Assembly: GCA_001438605.1 (NCBI GenBank)
Contig: LIDE01000015.1
Coordinates: forward strand, 26,001-90,000
DNA from: SAR92 bacterium BACL16 MAG-120619-bin48
Lineage (GTDB): Bacteria; Pseudomonadota; Gammaproteobacteria; Pseudomonadales; Porticoccaceae
Direction of reading: 5' to 3'
DNA: 64,000 bases
Shown here: piece after piece, positions 46,721 through 57,493 of the stretch
Layout of the letters: every line of letters starts with the position of its first letter
Position numbering within the stretch: position 1 is the stretch's first letter
Notes under the pieces: model-generated
Databases searched by the model: none
Seen by the model: only the letters and a program-made list of their open reading frames with translations
What the model was told of the DNA's origin: nothing
Made by a program: the position numbers and the translations under genes

Positions 46721-47143
46721 CTATCTATCTAGTTTTCTTGACAGCACGATATGGCTGAGAGTTTTTTCTACCCCATCTAGGGTGGCAATGTTGTCGATAG
46801 CGCGGTCGAGCGCTTCCGTGTTCTCTTCTGTCACCTTGGCAATCAGGTCGTATTGACCACTAATAGTCGAGAGCATATCGAGCTGGGTGTATTTTTGTAA
46901 CTGCCGAACAACGTCCGTGGTTTTTGAGCCGACCACCGAAATCATCACGTAGGCACTCACTTGCTGGCGCTCGAAGTTCGGGTTGAGTTTTATCGTGTAG
47001 CTTTGAATCACCCCTTTGCGTTCTAGGCGCTCCATGGTTTGCTGCACAGTAGCGCGACTGACACCGAGCTGGGCTGCCATATCAGAGACCGAGCGGCGGC
47101 TGTTTTCGCGCAAGAGTTTAAGCAGTTGCTGATCGTTTTTCAT
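46721..47143 (-). CDS. Lrp/AsnC family transcriptional regulator
   Basis: HTH ENSRRSVSDMAAQLGVSRATVQQTMERLERKGVIQSYT; AsnC ligand domain; start MKNDQQ. Confidence 0.92.
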   Translation of the reverse strand: MKNDQQLLKLLRENSRRSVSDMAAQLGVSRATVQQTMERLERKGVIQSYTIKLNPNFERQQVSAYVMISVVGSKTTDVVRQLQKYTQLDMLSTISGQYDLIAKVTEENTEALDRAIDNIATLDGVEKTLSHIVLSRKLDR

Positions 47144-47280
47144 ATCAAAATGCCACCTAAATTTACATTGTGATAAATAATAACATGCAAATTGTGAGTT
47201 TTGATAATACAAATTGAAATAGGAGATTCATACAATGTGCGCCTGATAGATTTATCACCCAGCCTAAAAAGAGGTGCACA

Positions 47281-48456
47281 ATGACTGAATTAGCAAGTTC
47301 CCCCAAGGTAACCTTTATCGACCAAGATCGCCGTCGCTTCGTCGAGCAAGACCTGCGTGAGCAGGTTGCTGTGGCTGCTGGACAGGCACAATCTTACACT
47401 GTGCCTGTGCTGGTTATGTCTGAGCAGCGCCTGCGCGATAATGTTCGCCGTTTCATGGCTGCGATGCCTCGTGTGCAGCCGCACTTTGCGGTGAAAGCAA
47501 ACCCTGATAGTGCCATTTTGACTATTTTTGCCGAAGAGGGTGCATGTTTTGAAATTGCCTCTTCAGCCGAACTGGACGCGCTGACCGAGATGAATGTCCC
47601 CGTTGAGCATATCCTCTACTCAAACCCGATCAAATCGCCAAAAGCGGTGCGCGATGCTGCCGCTGCCGGTATTGAATGGTATTCCGTAGACTGCTCAGAA
47701 GAAGTGGCAAAGATTGCCGCAGTGGACCCCACAGCAAAGCTCTACATCCGCATCGAAGTGAGCAATGAGGGCTCTACTTGGCCCTTAGCCGGAAAGTTTG
47801 GCGCCAGCGCTGCCGGTGTTGATCGAATTATTGAGACGGCGCAGCGCTTGCAGATGAATGTTTGCGGCGTCACCTTTCATGTGGGTTCGCAGTGCACGAA
47901 CGTGAACAACTGGGTTGAAGGTATCAATTCAGCCAAAGGCATTTTTGACAAACTGCGTGCACATGGTTACACGCTAGAGTTGTTAAATCTGGGTGGCGGC
48001 TATCCGCTGCAATTGACCGGCAGCGAGCCTACTATTGAAGAGATTGGTGCTGTGATCAGTGAGCAGCTTGAGTCGATTCCTAGCACGATTAAAGTGGTTG
48101 CCGAGCCTGGCCGCTATTTCGTCGGTTCAGCGGGTTGTCTTATCACTCAGGTGGTTGGGCTCGCAACTCGCGACAATGCGCGATGGTTGTATTTGGACAC
48201 GGGTTTTTATGGCGGCTTAATGGAATTGGCGCAAAACTTCCCGCTGACATTGGTTAGCCGCCGCACCGGTGCAGCAGAGTCTTGGGCAATGGCTGGCCCC
48301 ACCTGCGATTCTATTGATGTGCTAGGCACGCACCAGTTGCCAGCAAACATGGAAGTAGAGGACTTGATTTTTATGCCTAACTTGGGCGCGTACTGCACTA
48401 GCTGTGCTTGCGACTTCAACGGCTTCCCTGCGCCAGCGCTGGTAATGGCAAGTTAG
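47281..48456 (+). CDS. Fold-III PLP-dependent ornithine/lysine decarboxylase
   Basis: FAVKANPD PLP lysine, HVGSQC, LNLGGGYP, VAEPGRYFVGSAG, GPTCDSIDVL. Confidence 0.92.
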   Translation: MTELASSPKVTFIDQDRRRFVEQDLREQVAVAAGQAQSYTVPVLVMSEQRLRDNVRRFMAAMPRVQPHFAVKANPDSAILTIFAEEGACFEIASSAELDALTEMNVPVEHILYSNPIKSPKAVRDAAAAGIEWYSVDCSEEVAKIAAVDPTAKLYIRIEVSNEGSTWPLAGKFGASAAGVDRIIETAQRLQMNVCGVTFHVGSQCTNVNNWVEGINSAKGIFDKLRAHGYTLELLNLGGGYPLQLTGSEPTIEEIGAVISEQLESIPSTIKVVAEPGRYFVGSAGCLITQVVGLATRDNARWLYLDTGFYGGLMELAQNFPLTLVSRRTGAAESWAMAGPTCDSIDVLGTHQLPANMEVEDLIFMPNLGAYCTSCACDFNGFPAPALVMAS

Positions 48457-48597
48457 TAGTGCTGGGATAGGTCTGTCCGGCTGTAGACAGCATTAGTGGT
48501 TTAAGATTACATTGTTAGGATATCTGCGCAGGGCGGTGAGTTATTCTCGCCCTGCGCAGACAGTTTTTCTACTCCACTGACTTCTGAGAATATCTCC

Positions 48598-50412
48598 ATG
48601 ACGCTATTTCTTAAAGCGCTAAAGTACCTGTTGGGCCTTGTCGTCGCCGCGGCATTGGGCGCCTATATTTGGTTTTGGGCGGCCCCTGTAGGCCTCAATA
48701 ACTATATCAATAAAGTATCCATTCAGATGGTGCTTGAGTCTCCCGAGATGATGACGTCTCTGGGGCTGATCGATAATACAATCCTTGATTTTCACAGCGA
48801 TAAACTCGGCTCTTACACGGATGAGTCTAACGACCGTGCTCTGGCGTTCCTGCGCGAGGCGCGCGAGGGTTTAAATAACTATGGGCCAGAGGGGCTAGAA
48901 GGCCAAGAGCTGTTGAGTTGGAAAATCACTGCGTGGTTTTTTGATGACATATTGCGCACCTCCGCGCGCAAGCACAGTGGCTATCCGATTAATCAAATTT
49001 CCGGCGTGATGGTTGATATGCCACAGTTTCTCACCGATCAACACCTGGTCAAGGACGCCAAAAGTGCGTCGCGCTATGTATCGCGTCTGAATGAATTTGC
49101 CCGAGTCATCGGCGAGATGCAGGTGCAAGTCGCTCAAAATCGCGAACACGGCAATATTCCCCCTGATTTTATTATCGAAAAAGCACTGTCCGGTATGCGC
49201 GCCTTCTCTGACGGCGATGCCGATAGCAACCCATTGGTTAGCACGTTTCAAACAAAACTTGCGGGCATTGATGGTATCAGCCAAGCGCGCAGAGACAGTC
49301 TTGTTGCTGAGGCTCACAGCGCCGTTGCTGACAAAGTTATTCCCGCCTACAAGGGAATGATTGGTCTGTTTGAAGATATGGCACCGCAGGCGAATCACGA
49401 TGCGGGCATTTGGCGCTTACCCGATGGCGACAAGATCTATATCGATGCACTGCAGTCCAACACCACCACCTCGCTCACAGCTGACGAAATTCATGAGTTG
49501 GGTCTGTCTGAAGTGGCGCGCATTGAAGCTGAGATGGATGCCATTCTTGTGGCTGAAGGCTACAGCGATGGCAGTTTTGTTGAAAGAGTGCAGCATGTGA
49601 TGGCATTGCCTGAGCATAATTTCCCAAACACAGACGAAGGTCGTGTTGCGCAGATTGCCTACTTAAATGAAATCAACGATCAGCTTATGGCCCGCGTCAG
49701 CGAATTCTTCATTACTATTCCACCGCAACCTTTAGAAATTTTGCGCGTCGCTGAATATGCTCAAGACTCGTCGCCCGGTGGTTATTATATGGCACCAGCA
49801 CTGGACGGTTCGGTGCCAGGCCGTTTCTACATCAACCAAAAGAACACCGAAGATAATCCGCGCTGGACACTGCCAACCCTGATGTACCACGAGGGCGCAC
49901 CTGGTCATCACTTCCAAATATCGGCATCGCAGTTGATCGAGAACGTGCCCTTTCTGCGCAAAATGAGCCCGTTTAACGCCTACACTGAAGGTTGGGCACT
50001 CTACTCGGAGCGCATGGTAGTGACCGATATGGATATCTATGCTGACTATCCGCTTGGCAATTTGGGCCGTCTCCAGGCAGAAATTTTCCGCGCAGTTCGG
50101 CTGGTTGTAGATACTGGAATGCACGCCAAGAAATGGAGTCGCGAGCAGGCCATTAGCTACATGCTGGAAAAAACCGGTATGACTGAAGCCGAAGTAACCC
50201 GTGAAATTGAGCGCTATGTGGTTTGGCCGGGTCAGGCGACGGCCTATAAAGTAGGCCAGCTCGCGCTGTTAAAACTTCGCGCTACAGCAGAGGCAGAACT
50301 GGGTGAAAAATTCGACGTCCGTGAGTTTCACGAAATGATTTTGTCGAATGGCGCTATGCCACTGGAAATTTTGGAAGAATCGGTCAATGACTGGATCGCG
50401 CAGCAGCAGTAG
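48598..50412 (+). CDS. DUF885 family (putative metallo-peptidase-like) protein
   Basis: N-terminal TM; YHEGAPGHHFQIS (HExxxH-type) and EGWALYSERM motifs of DUF885. Confidence 0.9.
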   Translation: MTLFLKALKYLLGLVVAAALGAYIWFWAAPVGLNNYINKVSIQMVLESPEMMTSLGLIDNTILDFHSDKLGSYTDESNDRALAFLREAREGLNNYGPEGLEGQELLSWKITAWFFDDILRTSARKHSGYPINQISGVMVDMPQFLTDQHLVKDAKSASRYVSRLNEFARVIGEMQVQVAQNREHGNIPPDFIIEKALSGMRAFSDGDADSNPLVSTFQTKLAGIDGISQARRDSLVAEAHSAVADKVIPAYKGMIGLFEDMAPQANHDAGIWRLPDGDKIYIDALQSNTTTSLTADEIHELGLSEVARIEAEMDAILVAEGYSDGSFVERVQHVMALPEHNFPNTDEGRVAQIAYLNEINDQLMARVSEFFITIPPQPLEILRVAEYAQDSSPGGYYMAPALDGSVPGRFYINQKNTEDNPRWTLPTLMYHEGAPGHHFQISASQLIENVPFLRKMSPFNAYTEGWALYSERMVVTDMDIYADYPLGNLGRLQAEIFRAVRLVVDTGMHAKKWSREQAISYMLEKTGMTEAEVTREIERYVVWPGQATAYKVGQLALLKLRATAEAELGEKFDVREFHEMILSNGAMPLEILEESVNDWIAQQQ

Positions 50413-50432
50413 TTTGCATCGCTCCACGTAAT

Positions 50433-50470
50433 AAAAAAGGCTGTCATCTTTGCGATGACAGCCTTTTTTT
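50433..50470. terminator. Bidirectional Rho-independent terminator
   Basis: aaaaaaggctgtcat ctttgcg atgacagcctttttt. Confidence 0.92.
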
Positions 50471-50504
50471 ACATCAGTGTTACGGCACTCTTGTGTCGCC
50501 CTAA

Positions 50505-50540
50505 ACCTTAATACAGACCTTAAATTAAACTTTAAAGTGT
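50505..50540. repeat. 3 x about 12 bp degenerate tandem repeat spanning the aminotransferase stop codon
   Basis: accttaatacag / accttaaattaa / actttaaagtgt. Confidence 0.55.
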
Positions 50541-51889
50541 TCCGCTGTTTTATCTAACGCGTTTGTCGCACGCTCAATCAAAAGATCAATTTCTGCGTGG
50601 CTGCAAATAAGCGGTGGCGCGATAATCATGGAGTCGCCGACTGCACGCATCACAAGCCCGCTAGCGATACTGTTACTGCGGCAGACGCCGCCCGACATTT
50701 GGCCAGGTGCGAGACGTTCGCGGGTCTCTTTGTTGCGCACGAGCTCCAATGAGCCGACCATGCCCACACCTCGGGTATGACCAACGATGGGGTGTTCCGC
50801 CAGTTCTGCCCAACGCTTTTGCAGATAGGGCCCGATATCGCTGCGCACTCGATCGGTGATATTTTCGCTCTCCATAATATCCAGCGTCGCCAGTGCCGCA
50901 GCGCACGCAATCGGGTGTCCTGAATAGGTAAAGCCGTGGCCAAATTCACCACCGGAGGCCATCACTACACTGGCCACTTTCTCGCTAACAAGAACACCAC
51001 CCAGCGGCTGAAAGCCATTGGTAACGGCTTTGGCAAAGGTGATGAGGTCTGGCTCAGTTGCGTAAGTTTGGCAGCCAAATAGTTGGCCAGTGCGGCCGAA
51101 ACCACAGATCACTTCATCACTGATAAAGAGAATATTGCGCGCTTTAAGAATACGGCTCACTTCTGGCCAGTAACTGTCGGGCGGCACAATAACGCCACCA
51201 GCCCCCTGCAGCGGCTCCGCGATAAACGCAGCAATATTGTCCTCGCCCAGTTCGTCAATTTTCTTTTCCAACGCGCGCGCGGCCTGAATACCAAATTCTT
51301 CAGGGCTGAGATCACCGCCGTTTTTGTACCAGTTCGGATCAACAATGTGCTCAATGTAGTGCAGCTTTTCAAACTGGTTGTGCACAAACTCGAAGCCGCC
51401 GAGACTCGCCGATGCAATGGTGCTGCCATGATAGGCATTGTTGCGCGACAGAATAATGCGTTTATTGGGTTTGTTCTGCAGATCCCAATAGCGACGCACT
51501 AGGCGAATATTGGTGTCGTTTGCTTCGGAGCCAGAATTAGTGAAAAAGACATGGCTAAACTGCTCCGGCGCCATGGACACCAAGCGGTCGGCCAACTCAA
51601 CGGCAGGAGCATTACTGCATTGGAAAAAATTATTATAGTAGGGCAGTTGCTGAAACTGGCGCTGCACAGCGTCGGCAATTTTTGGCTGACTATAGCCGAG
51701 GCTGCAACACCAAAGCCCAGACATACCGTCGAGAAATTTATTGCCATCTGTATCATAGATATAGATGTGCTCGGCACGCTCTATAATTCGGCCGCGGGTT
51801 TTGGCGTGCTCGTTAAAGTCGGTAAAAGGGTGAAGATGCGATTTGGCGTCTAACGCCTTCCATTCTTCCGTTGTGCGTACTTTGCTCAT
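50525..51889 (-). CDS. Class III aminotransferase (putrescine/diamine-pyruvate type)
   Basis: GLWCCSLGYSQPKIADAV, FTNSGSEANDTNIRL, PDLITFAKAVTNGFQPLGGV; start MSKVRTTEEW. Confidence 0.93.
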   Translation of the reverse strand: MSKVRTTEEWKALDAKSHLHPFTDFNEHAKTRGRIIERAEHIYIYDTDGNKFLDGMSGLWCCSLGYSQPKIADAVQRQFQQLPYYNNFFQCSNAPAVELADRLVSMAPEQFSHVFFTNSGSEANDTNIRLVRRYWDLQNKPNKRIILSRNNAYHGSTIASASLGGFEFVHNQFEKLHYIEHIVDPNWYKNGGDLSPEEFGIQAARALEKKIDELGEDNIAAFIAEPLQGAGGVIVPPDSYWPEVSRILKARNILFISDEVICGFGRTGQLFGCQTYATEPDLITFAKAVTNGFQPLGGVLVSEKVASVVMASGGEFGHGFTYSGHPIACAAALATLDIMESENITDRVRSDIGPYLQKRWAELAEHPIVGHTRGVGMVGSLELVRNKETRERLAPGQMSGGVCRSNSIASGLVMRAVGDSMIIAPPLICSHAEIDLLIERATNALDKTAEHFKV

Positions 51890-52049
51890 GGCGATATCTG
51901 CTGCGGTTTGTTTGCGGAGGAGTCCGAATCTAGGCACCCTAAGGGGGTATAGTGGCGGCTCTAATATTGGCTGAGTATATGACCATAGTTCGCGGGGGTG
52001 GTCATGTACCCAAATGGGTTGGGAAATGAATTGGGAGTCTGAAGGAACG

Positions 52050-52823
52050 ATGAATACAGCATTACCGTTGGTGGGCATTCCCTGTGACGTGATTCGAAAT
52101 GGATTGCATGGATTTCAGGGTGCCGGCGAAAAATATATCAATGCGGCTGCCCATGGGGCAGGCGCAATGCCTGTTCTGCTGCCGGTATTTGGCAACGGGG
52201 AAGATCTCAAAGATTTGGCAACGCTGTACAGTGTCGACGATATTGTTGATCGTATCGACGGCTTGTTTCTAACGGGCAGCCCATCCAATGTTCACCCCGA
52301 CAATTATCAAGGTGCGGCACCCAAGCCGGGCACTCAGGAAGATCGTCAGCGCGACAGCTTAACACTGCAACTGATTCGCGCGTGCATTGCGCGTTCAGTT
52401 CCAGTGCTAGCTATTTGTCGTGGGTTTCAGGAACTCAATGTCGCTTTGGGTGGATCACTGCACGCCGCTGTGCATGAGGTTCCGGGCTATGCAGATCATC
52501 GCGAGGACAAGACACTCGATCGCAATGGTCAGTACGGGCCACGTCACAGGGTTAATTTTGTAGAGCAGGGGCTGCTGCATCGATTGAGCGGCGAATTGAA
52601 TTATCAGGTCAATTCCTTACACGGTCAGGGTGTCGATCGCCTTGCCGCAGCACTTACGGTCGAGGCGCGAGCGGATGATGGTGTGATCGAAGCAGTAAGT
52701 TTAATCAACGAGTCGAACTGGGTGCTAGGGCTGCAATGGCATCCCGAGTGGCAGTATCTGAACAATCCACTTTCGGTAGCGATTTTCGCAGAATTTGGTC
52801 AACAAATAAGGAAATTTCGTTAA
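52050..52823 (+). CDS. puuD: Gamma-glutamyl-gamma-aminobutyrate hydrolase family (class I glutamine amidotransferase)
   Basis: GLFLTGSPSNVHPDNY, VPVLAICRGFQELNVALGGSLH, GLQWHPEWQ; start MNTALPLVGIPCDV. Confidence 0.9.
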   Translation: MNTALPLVGIPCDVIRNGLHGFQGAGEKYINAAAHGAGAMPVLLPVFGNGEDLKDLATLYSVDDIVDRIDGLFLTGSPSNVHPDNYQGAAPKPGTQEDRQRDSLTLQLIRACIARSVPVLAICRGFQELNVALGGSLHAAVHEVPGYADHREDKTLDRNGQYGPRHRVNFVEQGLLHRLSGELNYQVNSLHGQGVDRLAAALTVEARADDGVIEAVSLINESNWVLGLQWHPEWQYLNNPLSVAIFAEFGQQIRKFR

Positions 52824-52978
52824 AAGTCTGGCCGCTGGCGTGAGTGCGTTATAAACTTCGCAGGTTGATGAACACCGGTGTTCGGTAAAAGGGCAGTAAG
52901 AACCACAACAAGCACTAGCATGTGTATTTTTAACTTAGGCGAATGCATCGCCTGCAAAGATCCTACGGGGGAGCTTTA

Positions 52979-55321
52979 ATGACACCTACTACAATAAGAA
53001 AGACACTGATCTCAGCTGCGGTCGCTGCAGCCACTCTTCATGCCGGGCAAATTGCCGCGGCGCAAATTGAAGAAGTCATTGTTACTACGCAAAAGCGCGA
53101 GCAGTCACTGCAAGATATTCCCTTAGCCGTCTCTGCATTCAGCGGCAGCTTTATGGAAAAAGCACAGATTTCCGATGTTAAGGAACTGGCGCTGCTGACA
53201 CCTGGCGTCTCAGGCGACACTGACGACTCATTTCTTGACTCGATAAACGTTCGCGGTATTGCAACCAACGACTTTGGCGTGGGTGCAGAGCCTTCAATTG
53301 GCGTCTACCAGAATGGTATCTACCTCGGTCGTACCGGCGGTGCGCTAACTAGTTTCTTTGATGTCGACATGGTAGAAGTCGTCAAAGGCCCGCAGGGTAC
53401 TCTGTTCGGCCGCAACGCATCTGCTGGCGCATTCTCCATCACCACCAAAAAGCCAACCGACGAGCGCGGTGGCTCTTTAGACCTTGGTTTGGGTCAGTAT
53501 GGCTACATGGAATTTGGCGCGGCAGTGAATATGCCGATCAATGAAAATTGGAGCAGCCGCACGGCCATTTATCATCAGCAGCAAGACGGCTGGGTGACCA
53601 ATACCAACGACGGTAAGAAGATGGGTAAAAACGACGCCACTGCGCTGCGTTTCTCTCTGTCCTACAACAATGATGCAGTAGAAGCAGACTTTGTCGCTGA
53701 ATACGAAGACCGCATCAGTTCTCCGACAATCTACAAAGCGTTTGACCCAGACGACACAGGTTTTGCCTACGCCTCTGGCGGCACCAACGAAAGAAATACC
53801 TCGTCTGACGTAGCTTCTGACAAACTTGTCGATCAGGGCGAAGTTTGGGGTGTCAGCTTGAACGTTGAAGTGGATTTGGGCGATGACTACACCCTGACCT
53901 CGATCACCGGTATTCGCGGCCACAATTACTACTACTTTGAAGATTTCGATGGCAGCGACCTGCCGATCTTTAACTACAATCAGATTCAAGACCAAACCTA
54001 CTACAGCCAAGAGTTCCGTCTCAACAAAGAGACTGAAGCTGTCAGCTGGTTTGTGGGCGCCTCTTGGTACAAAGAAGAGCTAAATACGCGCTTCAACCAG
54101 ACCTTTGACGAAGACACAATGTGTGCCACCTTGGGTGTTTACTACGCGGCAGCGTATGCAGCCGAGCAGGGCGACAGCTTCGACGTTGCAGACTTCGAAT
54201 CTCAAGTGACCGATTGCCCGTCTTACTATAGCTACCTCGGTTATGCCGACTACGGCCCAGGCATTGGAGAGCGCAATGACTCTGTCGATATCGATGCTGA
54301 ATACGACGGTTGGGGTATTTACGGCGACGCGATTTGGCACGCCACTGAAGCTCTGGATATCACCTTGGGTGCCCGTTACACAGAAGATAGCCGTGAGTTC
54401 GGTCAGCTGTTTGGCGGCCAAGATCGCAACTACCCTTTTTACTCGTTCCCGTTCTACACATCAGACTTCGCTCGCGACAGCCACACTTGGTCGAACACGT
54501 CAGTTCGTGCCGCAGTGAACTATCAACTGTCTGACGACGTCTCCGTGTACGGCAGCTACTCAACCGGCTACAAAGCAGGCGGCTACAGCATTTTATCGCT
54601 GACCTTCCCAGACGGTGTGACCGACGAAGATCTTGACGGCGCAGATGCACTCGATTTTGGTGGCAAGCCTAAATCGTTTGATAAAGAAGAAGTGACCAGC
54701 ATTGAACTGGGCTTGAAGGGTCAATTCTGGGACGACCAAATGCAGCTCAATGCCAGCGTTTACAGCTATTCGTTCGACGGCATGCAGTCAGGTTATTACG
54801 AGGGCGCCATTTATGGTGTTGCCAACGTGGGTGACGCAGAAGGTACTGGTGTCGAATTGGACGCGCGGCTATTGCCCACAGACAACTTAGATATTTATTT
54901 AGGCGTTGCTTGGGCAGATACAGAGTTAACCAACCCAGCCGATGTATTCTGTGATCCTGCAGATTGTAAAGGCGCGCAGATTCCAGGCACCATCGGTTTC
55001 AGCGGTGCAATGGTTGCGACCTACAGATTGCCTGTAGCAAGTGGCGAAATGGCTGTGTCAGTGGAAGTCTTCCATCAGGGTTCAAGCCCAGGGTTTGGTC
55101 AGTTCTCGAACGATCCACTGAAGCTTGACGGCTTTACCACCAGCAACCTGCGCATCGGTTACGAAAGCTCAGAAGACTGGACAGCGACGCTTTGGGTGAA
55201 CAACATTACCGATGAGTTCTATTACAAAGGTGTTGCCGGTGCCGGTTCGAATATTGCTGCGCACCACTTTGGTTTCTCAGAGCCACGCCGTATCGGTTTT
55301 GATATTGGTTGGAAGTTTTAA
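52979..55321 (+). CDS. TonB-dependent receptor
   Basis: EEVIVTTQKREQSLQDIPLAVSAFSG, plug KGPQGTLFGRNASAGAFSITTKKP, C-terminal WTATLWVNNITDEFYY...RRIGFDIGWKF. Confidence 0.94.
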   Translation: MTPTTIRKTLISAAVAAATLHAGQIAAAQIEEVIVTTQKREQSLQDIPLAVSAFSGSFMEKAQISDVKELALLTPGVSGDTDDSFLDSINVRGIATNDFGVGAEPSIGVYQNGIYLGRTGGALTSFFDVDMVEVVKGPQGTLFGRNASAGAFSITTKKPTDERGGSLDLGLGQYGYMEFGAAVNMPINENWSSRTAIYHQQQDGWVTNTNDGKKMGKNDATALRFSLSYNNDAVEADFVAEYEDRISSPTIYKAFDPDDTGFAYASGGTNERNTSSDVASDKLVDQGEVWGVSLNVEVDLGDDYTLTSITGIRGHNYYYFEDFDGSDLPIFNYNQIQDQTYYSQEFRLNKETEAVSWFVGASWYKEELNTRFNQTFDEDTMCATLGVYYAAAYAAEQGDSFDVADFESQVTDCPSYYSYLGYADYGPGIGERNDSVDIDAEYDGWGIYGDAIWHATEALDITLGARYTEDSREFGQLFGGQDRNYPFYSFPFYTSDFARDSHTWSNTSVRAAVNYQLSDDVSVYGSYSTGYKAGGYSILSLTFPDGVTDEDLDGADALDFGGKPKSFDKEEVTSIELGLKGQFWDDQMQLNASVYSYSFDGMQSGYYEGAIYGVANVGDAEGTGVELDARLLPTDNLDIYLGVAWADTELTNPADVFCDPADCKGAQIPGTIGFSGAMVATYRLPVASGEMAVSVEVFHQGSSPGFGQFSNDPLKLDGFTTSNLRIGYESSEDWTATLWVNNITDEFYYKGVAGAGSNIAAHHFGFSEPRRIGFDIGWKF

Positions 55322-55362
55322 CCAGACCTGATTGCTGAGTCATACCGGCGCCGTAAAGCGCT

Positions 55363-55404
55363 AAAAAAGCCGACAACGACTAAAATCATTGTCGGCTTTT
55401 TTTT
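55363..55404 (+). terminator. Rho-independent terminator
   Basis: aaaaaagccgacaa cgactaaaatca ttgtcggctttttttt. Confidence 0.92.
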
Positions 55405-55515
55405 TCGGCTGGCGCTTTTTTGATCGAAGGCGATGGCAGGCCTACTAATGACGGCTAACAGCGATATAACCCTGCCTGAGCAGACTTTTTAAATTAGTTA
55501 AACTGTAGAGCAGCT

Positions 55516-57492
55516 ATGGACCCACAGCAGCAATTTTTCCAAGCCTTATCCGCCCTTCGTGCTGGCGACTTAGCGCAATGTGAAAAAATTTGCGACAGTC
55601 TGCTGGCGTTGAATTCGAGAGAGGTCAATACGCTGCGCCTGCGCGCCCAAGTGTGGCAGCGTCGCGGCGAGCTCGCTCGTGCCGCCACTGGGTTTCAGGC
55701 CGCGATCGCGATAGCCGCTGATTTCGCTCACGCTTGGGCAGACCTTGGCCGGGTGCAATACGATCTTGGCCAGCTGGCAGAGGCAGAGCACTCACTGCGC
55801 CGAGCAATTGCCTTGGACAGTAAGCTAAAAGGCCCCAGCAAGCTGCTTGAGACCCTGTTGCACGATCTTGGCAAGACCGATCAGTCCGATAAGTTAGCGG
55901 CCGTTAATCGCCAACGCACTGCGCTTAAAGACAAGGTTGTGCAGGCATTCAAACTCTATACAGAGGGCGATCCAGCCGCAGCCGAAGCCCTGTGCCGAGA
56001 GGTTCTTGCTGTCGATGCGGATCATGTCGGCGCGAAAGAGTTATTGATCGAACGCGCCATGGACACTGATCGCGCCGCCTGGGCTGAGGAGCTCGCCCGC
56101 GGATTGATTCGCAAAATGCCCGAGCGACCGAAGTGGTGGCTAAAACTGGCGGCAGCGCTTTCCCGACAGGACTCGATGGTTGACGCGGAGGAGGTTACTC
56201 AGCAGTTGCTGAAAATCGACAGCGACCCCACCGAAGGTTGGATGATGCTCGGGGCAATTTATAGCAAAGACAATCGTTTTCAGGATGCACTGCAACAATA
56301 CGACCAGGTTCTCGCACGAAACCCTGAGCATCTCTCTGCGCTGTCGCAAAAAGCCACTGCGCTAAAAACCCTTGGCCGCCAGCCGGAAGCGATTGCTGCC
56401 TACCAGCGCTGCCTTGAGTTGCAGCCAAAATTTTCTGAGGCAGCATGGTCCCTGTCTAATCTAAAAACCTATCGCTTTAGTGATGCTGAAGTCGCGAGCA
56501 TGGTGACCATTTTAGCCAGCGATCAACTCAGTGATAAAAGTGTGGTGCAGTTCAATTACGCACTCGGCAAAGCCTATGAACATCGCAAGCAGTGGGACGA
56601 TGCGTTTGCCTGTTACGCTGCAGGAAATTTGCGTCAGAAAAAATTGGTGGCCTGGGATGCCGATAAGTTTTCATCGCTGATCGATACGATTATCGACACA
56701 TTTACCGCAGAGTTTGTCGCACAGCACCGCGGCGCAGGCAGTGTCGATACCGCGCCGATTTTTGTCTTGGGCCTGCCGCGGTCGGGTTCAACGCTGCAGG
56801 AACAAATTCTCGCGTCGCACTCGCTGGTTGAGGGCACCCGCGAGTTGCCCTATATCCCAGCATTGGCCAATCATCTCAACCGCCAGCCCGAGCCGATGGC
56901 AAGTAAGCCGTATCCGCTCGGCGCCGCGGAGTTAAGCGACGCTCAATGGCGAACGCTGGGGGAGCAATTTATTCAACAGAGTCAGCGTCATCGCCAAACC
57001 GATGCGCCGTACTTTATTGATAAACTGCCGAATAATTTTCTCTATGTAGGCTTTATTTTGCTGGCGCTGCCCAACGCCAAAATTATTAACACTCAGCGCA
57101 ACCCGATTGATAATTGCTTTGGCTGCTTCAAGCAACTTTGGGCGGAGGGGCAGAACTTCACCTACGACTTGGTCGATCTCGGGCGCTATTATCGCGACTA
57201 TGTCCGCCTTATGGCGCACTGGGAAGCGCTCTTTCCCGACAAGGTTTACTCGGTCAAATACGAAGCGGTGGTGGACGATCTCGACGCCAATGTTCGCGCG
57301 CTACTGAACTACTGTGGCCTGCCCATGGAGGAGCAGTGTCTGCGCTTCCATGAAACGGAGCGCGCGGTTAATACTGCCAGCTCTGAGCAGGTCCGCCAGC
57401 CGATATATCGCTCGGCGGTGGCCTACTGGAAGCATTTTGAGGCGCACCTGCAGCCCCTAAAAGACAGTCTCGGTGATCTGGCTGAGGGGTAA
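55516..57492 (+). CDS. TPR-containing sulfotransferase family protein
   Basis: Multiple N-terminal TPRs; PAPS-type loop IFVLGLPRSGSTLQEQIL; PNAKIINTQRNPIDNCFGCFKQ. Confidence 0.92.
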   Translation: MDPQQQFFQALSALRAGDLAQCEKICDSLLALNSREVNTLRLRAQVWQRRGELARAATGFQAAIAIAADFAHAWADLGRVQYDLGQLAEAEHSLRRAIALDSKLKGPSKLLETLLHDLGKTDQSDKLAAVNRQRTALKDKVVQAFKLYTEGDPAAAEALCREVLAVDADHVGAKELLIERAMDTDRAAWAEELARGLIRKMPERPKWWLKLAAALSRQDSMVDAEEVTQQLLKIDSDPTEGWMMLGAIYSKDNRFQDALQQYDQVLARNPEHLSALSQKATALKTLGRQPEAIAAYQRCLELQPKFSEAAWSLSNLKTYRFSDAEVASMVTILASDQLSDKSVVQFNYALGKAYEHRKQWDDAFACYAAGNLRQKKLVAWDADKFSSLIDTIIDTFTAEFVAQHRGAGSVDTAPIFVLGLPRSGSTLQEQILASHSLVEGTRELPYIPALANHLNRQPEPMASKPYPLGAAELSDAQWRTLGEQFIQQSQRHRQTDAPYFIDKLPNNFLYVGFILLALPNAKIINTQRNPIDNCFGCFKQLWAEGQNFTYDLVDLGRYYRDYVRLMAHWEALFPDKVYSVKYEAVVDDLDANVRALLNYCGLPMEEQCLRFHETERAVNTASSEQVRQPIYRSAVAYWKHFEAHLQPLKDSLGDLAEG

Positions 57493-57493
57493 C

